Shown: positions 55,419 to 63,089 of the stretch, in pieces
Position numbering within the stretch: position 1 is the first letter of the stretch
Layout: each line of letters begins with the position of its first letter
NCBI GenBank assembly: GCA_018816765.1
Contig: JAHIUX010000076.1
Coordinates: 1-64,000, forward strand
Source of the DNA: Bacteroidota bacterium
Lineage (GTDB): Bacteria > Bacteroidota > Bacteroidia > Bacteroidales > F082
Direction of reading: 5' to 3'
DNA length: 64,000 nucleotides
Position numbers and translations under genes: made by a program
The notes under the pieces: generated by a model
Told to the model about the DNA's origin: nothing
The model's database searches: none
Seen by the model: only the letters and a program-made list of their open reading frames with translations

Positions 55419-55651
55419 TATATACCTGGAAGAGCATAACAACAGCCACGCAATCGTATGCAGAAAAAAAATCGCAGCTTTATTCCCGGCGTTTCGGGGC
55501 ACGATTTGCCTTTCAGCCTCTATTCCTGCGCCATTTACCTTCCAATGGGTTTTATGTCAACGCATTAGAACGGCGAAAAAAAATCCTGAAATTATCCACC
55601 AAAGCGACCCGCATCTGATGAAAATAAGGATATTTGCGCAAATTTTCAGCC

Positions 55652-56020
55652 TTGAAATCAATCACCACCATCGGACTGCTCATCGTGTCGAATGCCTTCA
55701 TGACGATGGCCTGGTATGGTCACCTTAAGTTTAAGGATATCAGGGGATTCGAAAACATGGCTTTGGGCTGGATCGTGCTGATAAGCTGGTCGATTGCCCT
55801 GTTCGAATATATGTTTCAGGTGCCTGCCAACAGGATCGGGTTTCATGGAAACGGAGGCCCCTTCAGCCTGGTGCAGCTGAAAGTGCTGCAGGAAGTGATC
55901 ACCATCATTGTGTTTGTGGGCTTTTCGCTGCTCGTGTTCCGCACCGAACAGTTCAGGCTGAATCACCTGATCGGATTTATTTTTCTTGTGCTTGCTGTTT
56001 ACTTTATTTTTAAAAAATAG
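55652..56020 (+). CDS. DUF486 small membrane protein
   Basis: 122 residues. DUF486 members start MKxxxLLILSNxFMTFAWYGHLKF; the matching frame here begins at TTG 55652 (K-S-I-T-T-I-G-L-L-I-V-S-N), with further in-frame TTG at 55634. GATATTTG at 55629-55636 is one base off the -7 consensus and would favour the later start. About four membrane segments. Transporter-like (DMT superfamily), substrate unknown. Confidence 0.82.
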   Translation: MKSITTIGLLIVSNAFMTMAWYGHLKFKDIRGFENMALGWIVLISWSIALFEYMFQVPANRIGFHGNGGPFSLVQLKVLQEVITIIVFVGFSLLVFRTEQFRLNHLIGFIFLVLAVYFIFKK

Positions 56021-56027
56021 CCGACTT

Positions 56028-56058
56028 TTGCACTTGCTTAAACAATGTTGTACCTTTA
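56028..56058 (+). promoter_or_regulatory. Promoter of the acidic-tail protein gene
   Basis: TTG at 56028-56030, 20-base spacer and TACCTTTA at 56051-56058 (one base off consensus), 24 bases before the ATG. Confidence 0.55.
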
Positions 56059-56082
56059 ATTATTAATACTAAATAGCTGTTT

Positions 56083-56451
56083 ATGAAATTTTATGATGTT
56101 GACACTGAATTTACTTTCGGAAAATATGAAGGAAAAACCATCAGGGAGGTTTTTGAAAGGGATCCGAAGTACATCGACTTTTGTTTCAACAACATTGATG
56201 AATTTTATGTGTCGCCTGCCGTGATGCGCGAACTCAAGGAAATGAATCCAAAGTTTTCAATGCCTGCTGAAACTGACCTGGGTGATGATGATATGCTGGA
56301 AGCCTACCTGGAAGACGCCGAAGAAATTGACGATTTCGAACAAAATTTTAAGGAAGAAGACGAAGACTTCAACTGGGACGATGAGTTGAATATGGAAACC
56401 GAAGATAACTTCGACGACTTTGATTCCTTCGACGAGGACGACGACTATTAG
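56083..56451 (+). CDS. Exodeoxyribonuclease X C-terminal-like domain with acidic tail
   Basis: 122 residues. Residues 8-45 resemble the small domain found at the C-terminus of exodeoxyribonuclease X and in free-standing proteins: FTFGKYEGKTIREVFERDPKYIDFCF. From about residue 63 onward the protein is an extremely acidic tail, about 60 residues with roughly half Asp/Glu, ending FDSFDEDDDY. No nuclease catalytic residues are present. The acidic tail could mimic DNA or serve as a protein docking segment. Monocistronic and convergent with the glycosyltransferase gene. Confidence 0.72.
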   Translation: MKFYDVDTEFTFGKYEGKTIREVFERDPKYIDFCFNNIDEFYVSPAVMRELKEMNPKFSMPAETDLGDDDMLEAYLEDAEEIDDFEQNFKEEDEDFNWDDELNMETEDNFDDFDSFDEDDDY

Positions 56452-56463
56452 GCTGCTATTTCC

Positions 56464-57735
56464 TTAGGTCAGGTGCCGGATGATTGCTCCGGCATAATTT
56501 TCCCAACTCATTTCTACAGAGGTCGATGCAATATTTTCGCGGCTTATGGGCTGATCGATGGCTTGTTGCATAACCCTTTTCATATCGTCGGTATTCCCCG
56601 GAGCAGCCAGGTAGCCATTATACCCATCCGTGATCGTTTCCGGGAAATGACCTACCCTGGTGGCTATCATGGGAATCGAAAAGTTGTAACCGATGGATTC
56701 AACACCCGAGGGCGTGGCCGTGAGGTAAAACAACACCAGGTTGTCACTCACCTGAAAATACCTATGCACCTCCTCATTCGGGACGAAATCGTTTACCAAC
56801 ACCACCTCTTTCGCAATGCCCAGCTTTTCAATCAGTTCCAATGGCCTGTACTGGCGCTCATCGTCCTGCTTTTTCAGAAAGATACCTTTTGCCAGACCAA
56901 ACAATTTTGTTTTGATTATGGTGCCCAGCTTCTTGCTGTCGAGTGTTTGCCAGAACGATTCCCCCACAATGAGCAGGCTCACGTCGTTGCGCTCACGGCT
57001 GAGTTTTGCAAAGGCCTCAATGGCATGGTGCAGGCCCTTGTATTTGCGGATAAAGCCAAAGAAAAGAAACACATGCTTTTTAAGGCCCATCTCAGCTTTC
57101 ACCTTTTCAATATCAAGCTGTGGATCGGGCTTAAACATATCATAAACGGGATGGTACAGTTTCACAACGGGAATGCCTTCTGTTGATCGTGCGTCGTTTC
57201 GCTCGAGCACGGTAAACTGCTTTTTTGGGAAGAGCTGCTTGAGTTCTTCTGCGGTCTGATAGGCATGCACCACGTACGATGAAGCCTGTTTGATGCCGCG
57301 GGCAGTGAGCATCCTGTCCATGGAACTCCCCTCCTTCTGAATCACAAAGTGCAGGTCGAATACCACCCGGATGTGTCTGCGCGCCAGCTTCCCGGCAATA
57401 TATCCCAGTGGCAGTCCCTGCACCGCAATGGCCCATTGAAACACCACCAGGTCGGGTTTCAGCGAGGCAATCAGCTTCACCGTTGCTTGCCAGCTTAGCG
57501 GATTGTTGTAGTTGGTGATATAATGCACCTTGATGTTGGTTCCGGAAAGTTGGTCCTTCTTGCTCTTTCTGTCAATAAAATCGCGCGGGATGATGGCCGG
57601 ATACTGCTGCGTCCATGAAACAATGTGCACTTCGTTTTCGCCGCTTTTGTCAAAAGCCCTGGCCAATGAAGTGTTGTAGTTGGCAATGCCGCCCTTGAAC
57701 TGGGGCCCCGGCCCGAAACAAACAATCTTGCGCAT
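56464..57735 (-). CDS. Family 4-type (GT-B) glycosyltransferase
   Basis: 423 residues with the GT-B two-Rossmann layout. N-terminal acceptor-side PGPQFKGGIANYNTSLARAF; C-terminal donor site with FLFFGFIRKYKGLHHAIEAF, LLIVGESFW and the E-x7-E-like PSGVESIGYNFSIPMIATRVGHFPE. Likely a retaining enzyme adding a sugar to a polysaccharide or lipid; donor and acceptor unknown. It stands alone, near other envelope sugar genes at 58.5-60.6 kb. Confidence 0.88.
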   Translation of the reverse strand: MRKIVCFGPGPQFKGGIANYNTSLARAFDKSGENEVHIVSWTQQYPAIIPRDFIDRKSKKDQLSGTNIKVHYITNYNNPLSWQATVKLIASLKPDLVVFQWAIAVQGLPLGYIAGKLARRHIRVVFDLHFVIQKEGSSMDRMLTARGIKQASSYVVHAYQTAEELKQLFPKKQFTVLERNDARSTEGIPVVKLYHPVYDMFKPDPQLDIEKVKAEMGLKKHVFLFFGFIRKYKGLHHAIEAFAKLSRERNDVSLLIVGESFWQTLDSKKLGTIIKTKLFGLAKGIFLKKQDDERQYRPLELIEKLGIAKEVVLVNDFVPNEEVHRYFQVSDNLVLFYLTATPSGVESIGYNFSIPMIATRVGHFPETITDGYNGYLAAPGNTDDMKRVMQQAIDQPISRENIASTSVEMSWENYAGAIIRHLT

Positions 57736-57757
57736 AACATCCAGTCATTTGGTCGGC

Positions 57758-57765
57758 CAAAGGTA
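57758..57765 (-). promoter_or_regulatory. -7 element for the glycosyltransferase gene
   Basis: Minus-strand TACCTTTG, 23 bases before the ATG at 57735; a CTG lies 18 bases upstream in place of TTG. Confidence 0.55.
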
Positions 57766-57836
57766 CGAAAAGCGGCTTCATGACAGGCCATGCTTCGTTT
57801 TGTGCAAAATAAATTGCATAAATATGTAATGTTTAC

Positions 57837-57867
57837 TTGACAAAATGTAAATTATACTTTACATTTG
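57837..57867 (+). promoter_or_regulatory. Promoter overlapping a palindromic operator
   Basis: TTG at 57837-57839, 20-base spacer, TACATTTG at 57860-57867. The spacer and -7 element contain a perfect 9-bp inverted repeat, AAATGTAAA (57843-57851) and TTTACATTT (57858-57866), with a 6-base centre. A weaker GTAA-N3-TTAC repeat lies at 57826-57836. A repressor bound here would block polymerase; the XRE protein encoded downstream is the obvious candidate. Confidence 0.65.
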
Positions 57868-57885
57868 CGCCATAATTTTACAACC

Positions 57886-58362
57886 ATGAAAAATCCTTAT
57901 CTGCTTCCAAACAAGTTTCGCCTCATTGGCTACCTCCTGCTGGTACCGGGCCTTGTGGCGGGAATTTTCTTTTTCTACCTCGATTATTCACCCTCCTGGC
58001 TCGACTTCAGGGTGTTTACATTTTACAACGACCAGTTTTTTGGCCCCAAAGTCATGTTCAGCCTGATCGAAGACAATATCGGCAACGAAGTAGCAGCAGT
58101 GCTTTTCCTGCTGGGAGCTGTCATGATAGCGTTTTCGGCCGACAAACTGGAAGATGAATTCACGCTCAGGCAGCGGTTCGAAGCCCTGGTTTGGGCCACT
58201 TATGTGAACTATGCCATCCTGCTGCTTGCGGTCCTGTTCATCCATGGCATGGCTTTCATCCATGTGTTTGTGGTGAACCTGTTTGTGGTGCTTATCCTGT
58301 TTTATTTGCGCTACAGATACCTGACATGGAAATCAGCCAAAACTGCCGACAATGAAGAATAA
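57886..58362 (+). CDS. Four-span membrane protein, co-expressed with XRE regulator
   Basis: 158 residues from the ATG at 57886 (the frame start at 57865 lies inside the -7 element). About four membrane segments: [65 protein letters not shown] and [19 protein letters not shown]. No recognised enzyme motif. The 3' end overlaps the XRE gene by 11 bases. Small membrane proteins paired with a YozG-like XRE repressor are a common arrangement in bacteria; their role is unclear. Confidence 0.8.
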   Translation: MKNPYLLPNKFRLIGYLLLVPGLVAGIFFFYLDYSPSWLDFRVFTFYNDQFFGPKVMFSLIEDNIGNEVAAVLFLLGAVMIAFSADKLEDEFTLRQRFEALVWATYVNYAILLLAVLFIHGMAFIHVFVVNLFVVLILFYLRYRYLTWKSAKTADNEE

Positions 58363-58555
58363 CATCAGAATGTCGCGCAATGTGGTGCGCCAGTCACAAA
58401 CCGAACTGGCTGAAGCTGTTGGTGTGAGCAGGCAGACCATACACGCCATAGAGACGGGAAAATACACCCCGTCAACGCTGCTTGCACTGAAGTTTGCCAG
58501 GCATTTTGGCTGCAAGGTCGAGGACCTTTTTCAGCTGGAAGAAACTGACGGGTAA
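58352..58555 (+). CDS. Small XRE-family (YozG-like) transcriptional regulator
   Basis: 67 residues, nearly all a Cro/C1-type helix-turn-helix: [20 protein letters not shown], then [19 protein letters not shown] and VEDLF, the hallmark of small XRE regulators of the YozG type. No ligand or dimerisation domain beyond the HTH. It overlaps the membrane-protein gene by 11 bases, so the two are translated together. A palindrome in their promoter suggests autorepression. Confidence 0.9.
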   Translation: MKNNIRMSRNVVRQSQTELAEAVGVSRQTIHAIETGKYTPSTLLALKFARHFGCKVEDLFQLEETDG

Positions 58556-58561
58556 AGGCGC

Positions 58562-59620
58562 TTATTTTTGCTCCCTGTGGATGCGCTCGACTTGCTTGTT
58601 GTAGACCCTTTCCATGCCTTCGCGGACAGAGATTTTGGGTGTCCAGCCAAACTTGTTGGTCACATATTCCATATTGGCATAGCGCGAATGCACGCCAACG
58701 GGCTTGTCGAGTAAAGGCTTCACTGTAGGCTTGTAGCCGGCAATTTCGCCGAAGATTTCAATCAGTTCAAGGAAAGAGGTCAGCTTGCCCGAACCGATAT
58801 TGTAGGCTGAACCATCGGTGATCTGATCCATCAGGATAAAGATAAAGTCGATCACATCGTCGATGTGCACGAAATCGCGGCCCTGTTTACCCGAGCCCCA
58901 CACCTCAAACGGATCTTCTTTTCCTGCGGCCCGTGCAGCAATTGCCGGAACAGGATAAGAAAGCTCCTGGTCTTCGCCATAGCCCGAGAACGGGCGGATA
59001 CACACCACGCGCACACCATAGTGTTTGGCTGCAATCTGTGCCAGAAACTCACCGGTGAGTTTCGACCAGCCATAGGTCATATCGGGTGTACCCAGGTTTT
59101 TGTTGAAGTCGATATCACCTTCGCTCAGGGCAATGGCATAATCTGTCGATTGCAGGCTTACCGGATAAGCTGCACTCGAACTTGGGTATAGTACACGTTC
59201 GGGCTTGTGCTGTGTGACCCAGAAGAAAAACTCGGCATCAATCGATAGGTCCAGGGCAACGATCATCGGATCGCCTTCTATTTTCATGCGGCCACCAACA
59301 ATGGCAGCAAAGTGAAACACATCGCTGAAGCGGTCAAAGTCAATGTGATACCTGTCCTGGATATAACGCGGGTTTTCGCGCATATAGAACAAGAGGTTCC
59401 GGAAATCACCTTTCCAGAAATAAAGCCGTTTTTCGGCTCCAATCACTTCAATATCGTCAAGTTTTTCGGCCTCATAGCCTTCGAACCATTCTGACGGATG
59501 CCTGCCGATTGAAAGGTCATCAATCATAAAAACCTTATCCTGTGTTGTATTCAACAACCTCCTGACCATATTGCGGCCAACGAACCCGCAACCTCCCGAA
59601 ACCAAATGTATTTTACTCAT
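58562..59620 (-). CDS. Nucleotide-sugar epimerase/dehydratase (extended SDR)
   Basis: 352 residues. N-terminal GGCGFVG (9-15) binds NAD(P); the catalytic SDR pair lies in MTYGWSKLTGE (Y-x-x-x-K). Further: DVFHFAAIVGG, YPSSSAAYP, IRPFSGYGEDQ, GSGKQGRDFVHIDDV and AYNIGSGKLTS. It acts on a nucleotide-activated sugar, probably for surface glycan or lipid modification; the exact substrate is not clear (UDP-glucose/GlcA type or GDP-sugar type). Last gene of a four-gene minus-strand unit; 6 bases from the GT2 gene. Confidence 0.88.
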   Translation of the reverse strand: MSKIHLVSGGCGFVGRNMVRRLLNTTQDKVFMIDDLSIGRHPSEWFEGYEAEKLDDIEVIGAEKRLYFWKGDFRNLLFYMRENPRYIQDRYHIDFDRFSDVFHFAAIVGGRMKIEGDPMIVALDLSIDAEFFFWVTQHKPERVLYPSSSAAYPVSLQSTDYAIALSEGDIDFNKNLGTPDMTYGWSKLTGEFLAQIAAKHYGVRVVCIRPFSGYGEDQELSYPVPAIAARAAGKEDPFEVWGSGKQGRDFVHIDDVIDFIFILMDQITDGSAYNIGSGKLTSFLELIEIFGEIAGYKPTVKPLLDKPVGVHSRYANMEYVTNKFGWTPKISVREGMERVYNKQVERIHREQK

Positions 59621-59626
59621 TAAGTG

Positions 59627-60586
59627 TTAATTATCCTGATTAGTATTGAAATTTAATGTTTTTGTAATGCCATAGCCTCCCTGCCGGTCGCGCCCGTTGG
59701 CCGATACAAGTTCGGCAAGGAATCCGGTCATAAAAAGCTGTGTTCCGAGGATCATCGCGAGCATGCCGAAGTAAAACAGCGGCCTTTCGGTCATCTTGTA
59801 GCCATCCATGAAGAATTTGGCATAGGCCAGGTAACCGGCAATCACAAATCCGGCGGTAAACAGGAGCGTTCCAAGCGCGCCGAAAAGGTGCATGGGGCGT
59901 TTGCCGAATTTCGACACAAAGCTGATCGAAAGCAGGTCGAGGTAGCCCTTGATGAAGCGGCTGAAGCCATATTTCGTCTTGCCGTATTTGCGTTCATAGT
60001 GCTGCACGACTTTTTCGCCTATGCGGCTATAGCCGTTCCAGCGGGCAATGACAGGAATATAGCGGTGCATCTCCCCATGAATTTCGATATTCTTCACCAG
60101 CTCATGTTTGTAAGCCTTTAAACCGCAGTTGAAATCGTGAAGCTTGATCTTCGATATTTTCCGGGTAGTGAGGTTGAATAATTTCGACGGAAGGGTTTTG
60201 TTCAGCGGATCATTGCGCTTTTTCTTCCAGCCCGAAACAAGGTCAAAACCCTCTTTCATCACCATCTGATACAAGGCAGGAATCTCGTCAGGGCTGTCCT
60301 GAAGGTCGGCATCCATGGTGATCACCACATCGCCCCCAGCCAGCTTGAACCCTTCGTTCAGTGCGGCAGATTTGCCATAGTTTCGCCTGAATTTCAGTGC
60401 TTTGATGTGCTTGTTTTTTGCAGCAAGACCAACAACAACATCCCACGACGTGTCAATTGAGCCGTCGTCAATCAGTATGATCTCGTAGCTGAGTTTGTTT
60501 TCGTCGCAAACTTTTGTGACCCATTGTGTAAGCTCAGGCAGCGATTCGGCCTCGTTATACAAGGGGACTACAATGCTTAAATCCAT
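59627..60586 (-). CDS. Family 2 glycosyltransferase, dolichyl-phosphate mannosyltransferase-like
   Basis: 319 residues. GT-A domain 1-230: LSIVVPLYNEAESLPEL, IILIDDGSIDTSW, FRRNYGKSAALNEGF, and the metal-binding MDADLQDSPDEI. Two C-terminal membrane segments (about 235-260 and 270-300) anchor it, as in DPM1-like and ArnC/GtrB-like enzymes that load sugars on undecaprenyl phosphate. Sugar unknown. In one unit with DUF4199 genes and the epimerase, a context seen in many Bacteroidota. Confidence 0.92.
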   Translation of the reverse strand: MDLSIVVPLYNEAESLPELTQWVTKVCDENKLSYEIILIDDGSIDTSWDVVVGLAAKNKHIKALKFRRNYGKSAALNEGFKLAGGDVVITMDADLQDSPDEIPALYQMVMKEGFDLVSGWKKKRNDPLNKTLPSKLFNLTTRKISKIKLHDFNCGLKAYKHELVKNIEIHGEMHRYIPVIARWNGYSRIGEKVVQHYERKYGKTKYGFSRFIKGYLDLLSISFVSKFGKRPMHLFGALGTLLFTAGFVIAGYLAYAKFFMDGYKMTERPLFYFGMLAMILGTQLFMTGFLAELVSANGRDRQGGYGITKTLNFNTNQDN

Positions 60587-60597
60587 AGGTATGCTTC

Positions 60598-61122
60598 TTA
60601 AACCTGCTCTGACAGGGTAGTATCTTTTTTAACAAACAGTGCAACGATGGCACTCAGCACAACAGCTATCAACGGGTTCATCCACAGCCCTTTGACGAGG
60701 GCCTTTACCGGTTCAATTCCTTCTTCGATATTTTTCACCATTTCCTCCATCTGGGCTTCCGGAATTTTCCCTTCCATATCCGACACAAACATATCCATCT
60801 TTGTCGGCAGGTATTCGGGGTCGATGATGCCATTCAGCACATAACTGAAAAATCCGTTGATGTAAAGTGCGACCACAAACACAACAAATCCGGCAACGAG
60901 GGCCTGCAGGTAATTGAATTTTCCATCGAGTTCCAGGTCACGCATCCTCCGCATGCCCATGACGGCAGCAAAAATCATAAAGCCAAAAACCACCAGTCCG
61001 TTGATGATGGCGAATGCAATGGTGAAGATGTTGGCATCAACAGCATAAATTACAGCGGTGTAAACAACCAGGATTAATCCGGTCAACGCACCTATTTTCA
61101 GGGATTGATTTAATGGAAACAT
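60598..61122 (-). CDS. DUF4199 membrane protein
   Basis: 174 residues, about four membrane segments (SLKIGALTGLILVVYTAVIY, IAFAIINGLVVFGFMIFAAV, LQALVAGFVVFVVALYINGFF and a C-terminal one), plus an acidic loop with EGKIPEAQMEEMVKNIEEGI. The pattern of the DUF4199 family, common in Bacteroidota. No enzyme motif. It sits 11 bases from the GT2 gene and may assist lipid-linked sugar handling; that role is inferred from context only. Confidence 0.8.
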   Translation of the reverse strand: MFPLNQSLKIGALTGLILVVYTAVIYAVDANIFTIAFAIINGLVVFGFMIFAAVMGMRRMRDLELDGKFNYLQALVAGFVVFVVALYINGFFSYVLNGIIDPEYLPTKMDMFVSDMEGKIPEAQMEEMVKNIEEGIEPVKALVKGLWMNPLIAVVLSAIVALFVKKDTTLSEQV

Positions 61123-61169
61123 ACTACATGATATTGGTTAATAACACTCATTGTTACCTGGAAAATGCT

Positions 61170-61694
61170 TCATTCGAGAAACCTGTTTTTCCTACGGGCA
61201 AAGATAGCAATTATCACAGCATAAACCGGACTAAGGGCAAGATTTACGGCTGCGAAAAGCAGCGAAAGGTTTAGTGGACTCATAAGGTTCCGGAGTGTCT
61301 GCTGTTTTTCGGCGATGGCCGCATAGCCGGCTGTGGCCTGTTTGCCCACCAGTTCCGACTCAAGCCGGCCAAGCCTGTAGCTCAGTGTCGGGGTATATAA
61401 GTAGGTGTATACAAAATAGATGGCAACCGACATCACCAGTGCTGTCACCAGTCCGGTGAGCAACGAAAGCCTGAAGCCGCTGCCGTATGACAGCACGCCC
61501 GAGCCATATTTCCCGCGCAGGCGTGCGCAGGCATAGGCCATAAAAAATGCCGGGGCCAAATAAACGGTTCCGAAAACGAAGGAGTAGTTGTTGTTGACAA
61601 GCAGGTTTACGACAAACAACAGCAGAAAGGTAAGCAATCCGCCAAAGAAACCCGTGACCAGGCCTACAATCCAAAAATCGATTTGTTTGTGCAT
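61170..61694 (-). CDS. DUF4199-like membrane protein (second copy)
   Basis: 174 residues, about four membrane segments (FWIVGLVTGFFGGLLTFLLLFVVNL, VFGTVYLAPAFFMAYAC, GFRLSLLTGLVTALVMSVAIYFVYTY and a C-terminal one) and a basic C-terminus FARRKNRFLE. Same length and layout as the next gene, so likely a diverged tandem paralogue. First gene of the minus-strand unit ending with the epimerase. Confidence 0.75.
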   Translation of the reverse strand: MHKQIDFWIVGLVTGFFGGLLTFLLLFVVNLLVNNNYSFVFGTVYLAPAFFMAYACARLRGKYGSGVLSYGSGFRLSLLTGLVTALVMSVAIYFVYTYLYTPTLSYRLGRLESELVGKQATAGYAAIAEKQQTLRNLMSPLNLSLLFAAVNLALSPVYAVIIAIFARRKNRFLE

Positions 61695-61734
61695 ATTGCG
61701 TTAAGTCAGGCGCCAACTCACCATCGCCAGTATG

Positions 61735-61742
61735 CAAACATA
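61735..61742 (-). promoter_or_regulatory. -7 element of the DUF4199/GT2/epimerase unit
   Basis: Minus-strand TATGTTTG, about 40 bases before the ATG at 61694; no clear TTG. Confidence 0.45.
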
Positions 61743-61781
61743 AGAAATTCCAACATCTCGCGAAAATTTGCATCCTTTTTC

Positions 61782-61812
61782 TTGCACAAACCTCAGAATG
61801 GTCGTAGTTTTG
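61782..61812 (+). promoter_or_regulatory. Promoter of the SRP RNA gene
   Basis: TTG at 61782-61784, 20-base spacer, TAGTTTTG at 61805-61812, five bases before the RNA 5' stem. Confidence 0.75.
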
Positions 61813-61816
61813 CCGC

Positions 61817-61912
61817 GGGTAAGTCTTATACGACCAGCTCCTGCTGAATTCCCCCAGGTCCGGAAGGGAGCAAGGGTAGGCGGTTGAGCGGTGCGATATA
61901 AGTAGCTTACCC
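61817..61912 (+). ncRNA. ffs: Signal recognition particle RNA (4.5S type)
   Basis: About 96 bases. The conserved apical domain is present: CCAGGTCCGGAAGGGAGC, containing the GGAA tetraloop and the asymmetric loop that bind Ffh. The ends pair: GGGTAAG (61817-61823) with CTTACCC (61906-61912). A T run follows directly (CCATTTTTTG). Ordinary small bacterial SRP RNA without an Alu domain. The ORFs that cross it on the minus strand are spurious. Confidence 0.93.
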
Positions 61913-62106
61913 ATTTTTTGTGCCCTTTTGTCACCGGCAGCCGTTTGCCGCTCCCCCACCCGATCCGGAATCTACACTTTCTTTAAGTAAATAAGGTGTA
62001 ATCATCCCTGTAGCATTGACTGGTTCCGTCAGCAGCTGTAAAACTAATCAGCCTGAACGCATTGTCGTTGGTGATTAAACACTAATTTTACCACAAAATA
62101 GCGTGT

Positions 62107-62718
62107 ATGTTGATTAAGATCTTTCCTCAGAATCCGGCACCCAGGCACATCAGGATGGTTGTGGATTCGCTGAAAAACGGTGGCATCATCATTTTCCCTA
62201 CGGATACCGTCTATGGGCTGGGTTGCAGCATCTACCAGCAAAAAGCCGTCGACCGCATTGCCCAGCTGAAAGGCGTGAAGAAAGAAAAGGCCAACTTTTC
62301 GTTCATCTTCAACAACCTGAGTATGTTATCGGAGTTCACCAAGCCCATCAACAACGAGGTGTACAAGCTGATGCGGAAAAACCTGCCCGGACCCTTCACC
62401 TTCATCCTGGAAGCCAACAACAATATCCCGAAGATTTTCCAGAGCAAGAAAAAGACCGTGGGCATCAGGATTCCTGACAACGAAATCATCTCCGTCCTGG
62501 TGGAGGAGCTGGGCCATCCCCTGCTCACCACCTCCATCCACGACGCGGACACCCTCATCGAATACATGACCGACCCCGAAGAAATCCATGATGTGTTCAA
62601 GGATCAGGTCGATATCGTGATCGACGGCGGAGCCGGTGGCAACCAGCCCAGCACCATTGTCGATTGCACCAATGATGAATGGGAAATCACCCGGCAGGGA
62701 AAAGGTATTTTAGAGTAA
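62107..62718 (+). CDS. L-threonylcarbamoyladenylate synthase (Sua5/YrdC/YciO)
   Basis: 203 residues of the YrdC fold, which makes threonylcarbamoyl-AMP for the t6A37 modification of ANN-decoding tRNAs. Seen: GGIIIFPTDTVYGLGCSI (substrate loop), KGVKKEKANFSFIFNNLS with the conserved basic patch, LPGPFTFILEANN, VGIRIPDN and the C-terminal PSTIVDCTNDEWEITRQGKG. No C-terminal Sua5 domain, so it is the short YrdC/YciO form. A YciO-type paralogue remains possible. Confidence 0.9.
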   Translation: MLIKIFPQNPAPRHIRMVVDSLKNGGIIIFPTDTVYGLGCSIYQQKAVDRIAQLKGVKKEKANFSFIFNNLSMLSEFTKPINNEVYKLMRKNLPGPFTFILEANNNIPKIFQSKKKTVGIRIPDNEIISVLVEELGHPLLTTSIHDADTLIEYMTDPEEIHDVFKDQVDIVIDGGAGGNQPSTIVDCTNDEWEITRQGKGILE

Positions 62719-62845
62719 GGTGTGCTGCGGGAATATTTTCTTGTAATACAACTATTTAAATGAACAGCATTTCAAAAAACCTGCATTAAATCACTAAAAA
62801 AGGGGAAATTTGTAGCGATTAGGTGTTGTTAAACCGATTTTTTTA

Positions 62846-62853
62846 TACTTTTG
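62846..62853 (+). promoter_or_regulatory. -7 element for tRNA-Lys
   Basis: TACTTTTG, 17 bases before the tRNA 5' end, with a TTG 17 bases upstream (62826-62828), slightly short spacing. Confidence 0.55.
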
Positions 62854-62870
62854 CACCTCCAAAACGAAAT

Positions 62871-62943
62871 GATTCGTTAGCTCAGCTGGTAGAGCATATG
62901 CCTTTTAAGCATAGGGCCCCGGGTTCGAATCCCGGACGGATCA
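62871..62943 (+). tRNA. tRNA-Lys (anticodon TTT)
   Basis: 73 bases including the discriminator. Acceptor stem GATTCGT pairs with ACGGATC (one G-U). Anticodon stem TATGC/GCATA around loop CTTTTAA gives TTT. T-arm CGGGTTCGAATCCCG. CCA not encoded. Confidence 0.96.
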
Positions 62944-62947
62944 CATG

Positions 62948-62977
62948 AAAGCCACCCCGAAAAGGTGGCTTTTTTAT
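62948..62977 (+). terminator. Terminator after tRNA-Lys
   Basis: Perfect 9-bp stem AAAGCCACC (62948-62956) with GGTGGCTTT (62964-62972), 7-base loop, then T run. Confidence 0.88.
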
Positions 62978-63056
62978 TTTTCATCAATTCTGTCCGGGTT
63001 AATGCAAATTGGCTTTTCAGTCATTTTTTTTGCTCATACACAAGGTATTATTATCC

Positions 63057-63064
63057 TATATTTG
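63057..63064 (+). promoter_or_regulatory. -7 element for the caspase-like gene
   Basis: TATATTTG 25 bases before the ATG at 63090; no TTG at the usual distance. Confidence 0.55.
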
Positions 63065-63089
63065 TAAGGGGTTTACAAACATACAGGGT

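Noticed and set aside
61360-61959. Minus-strand frames of 199 and 77 codons across the SRP RNA
   Set aside because: They overlap the SRP RNA and its promoter and read antisense or out of frame to DUF4199; composition is not protein-like.
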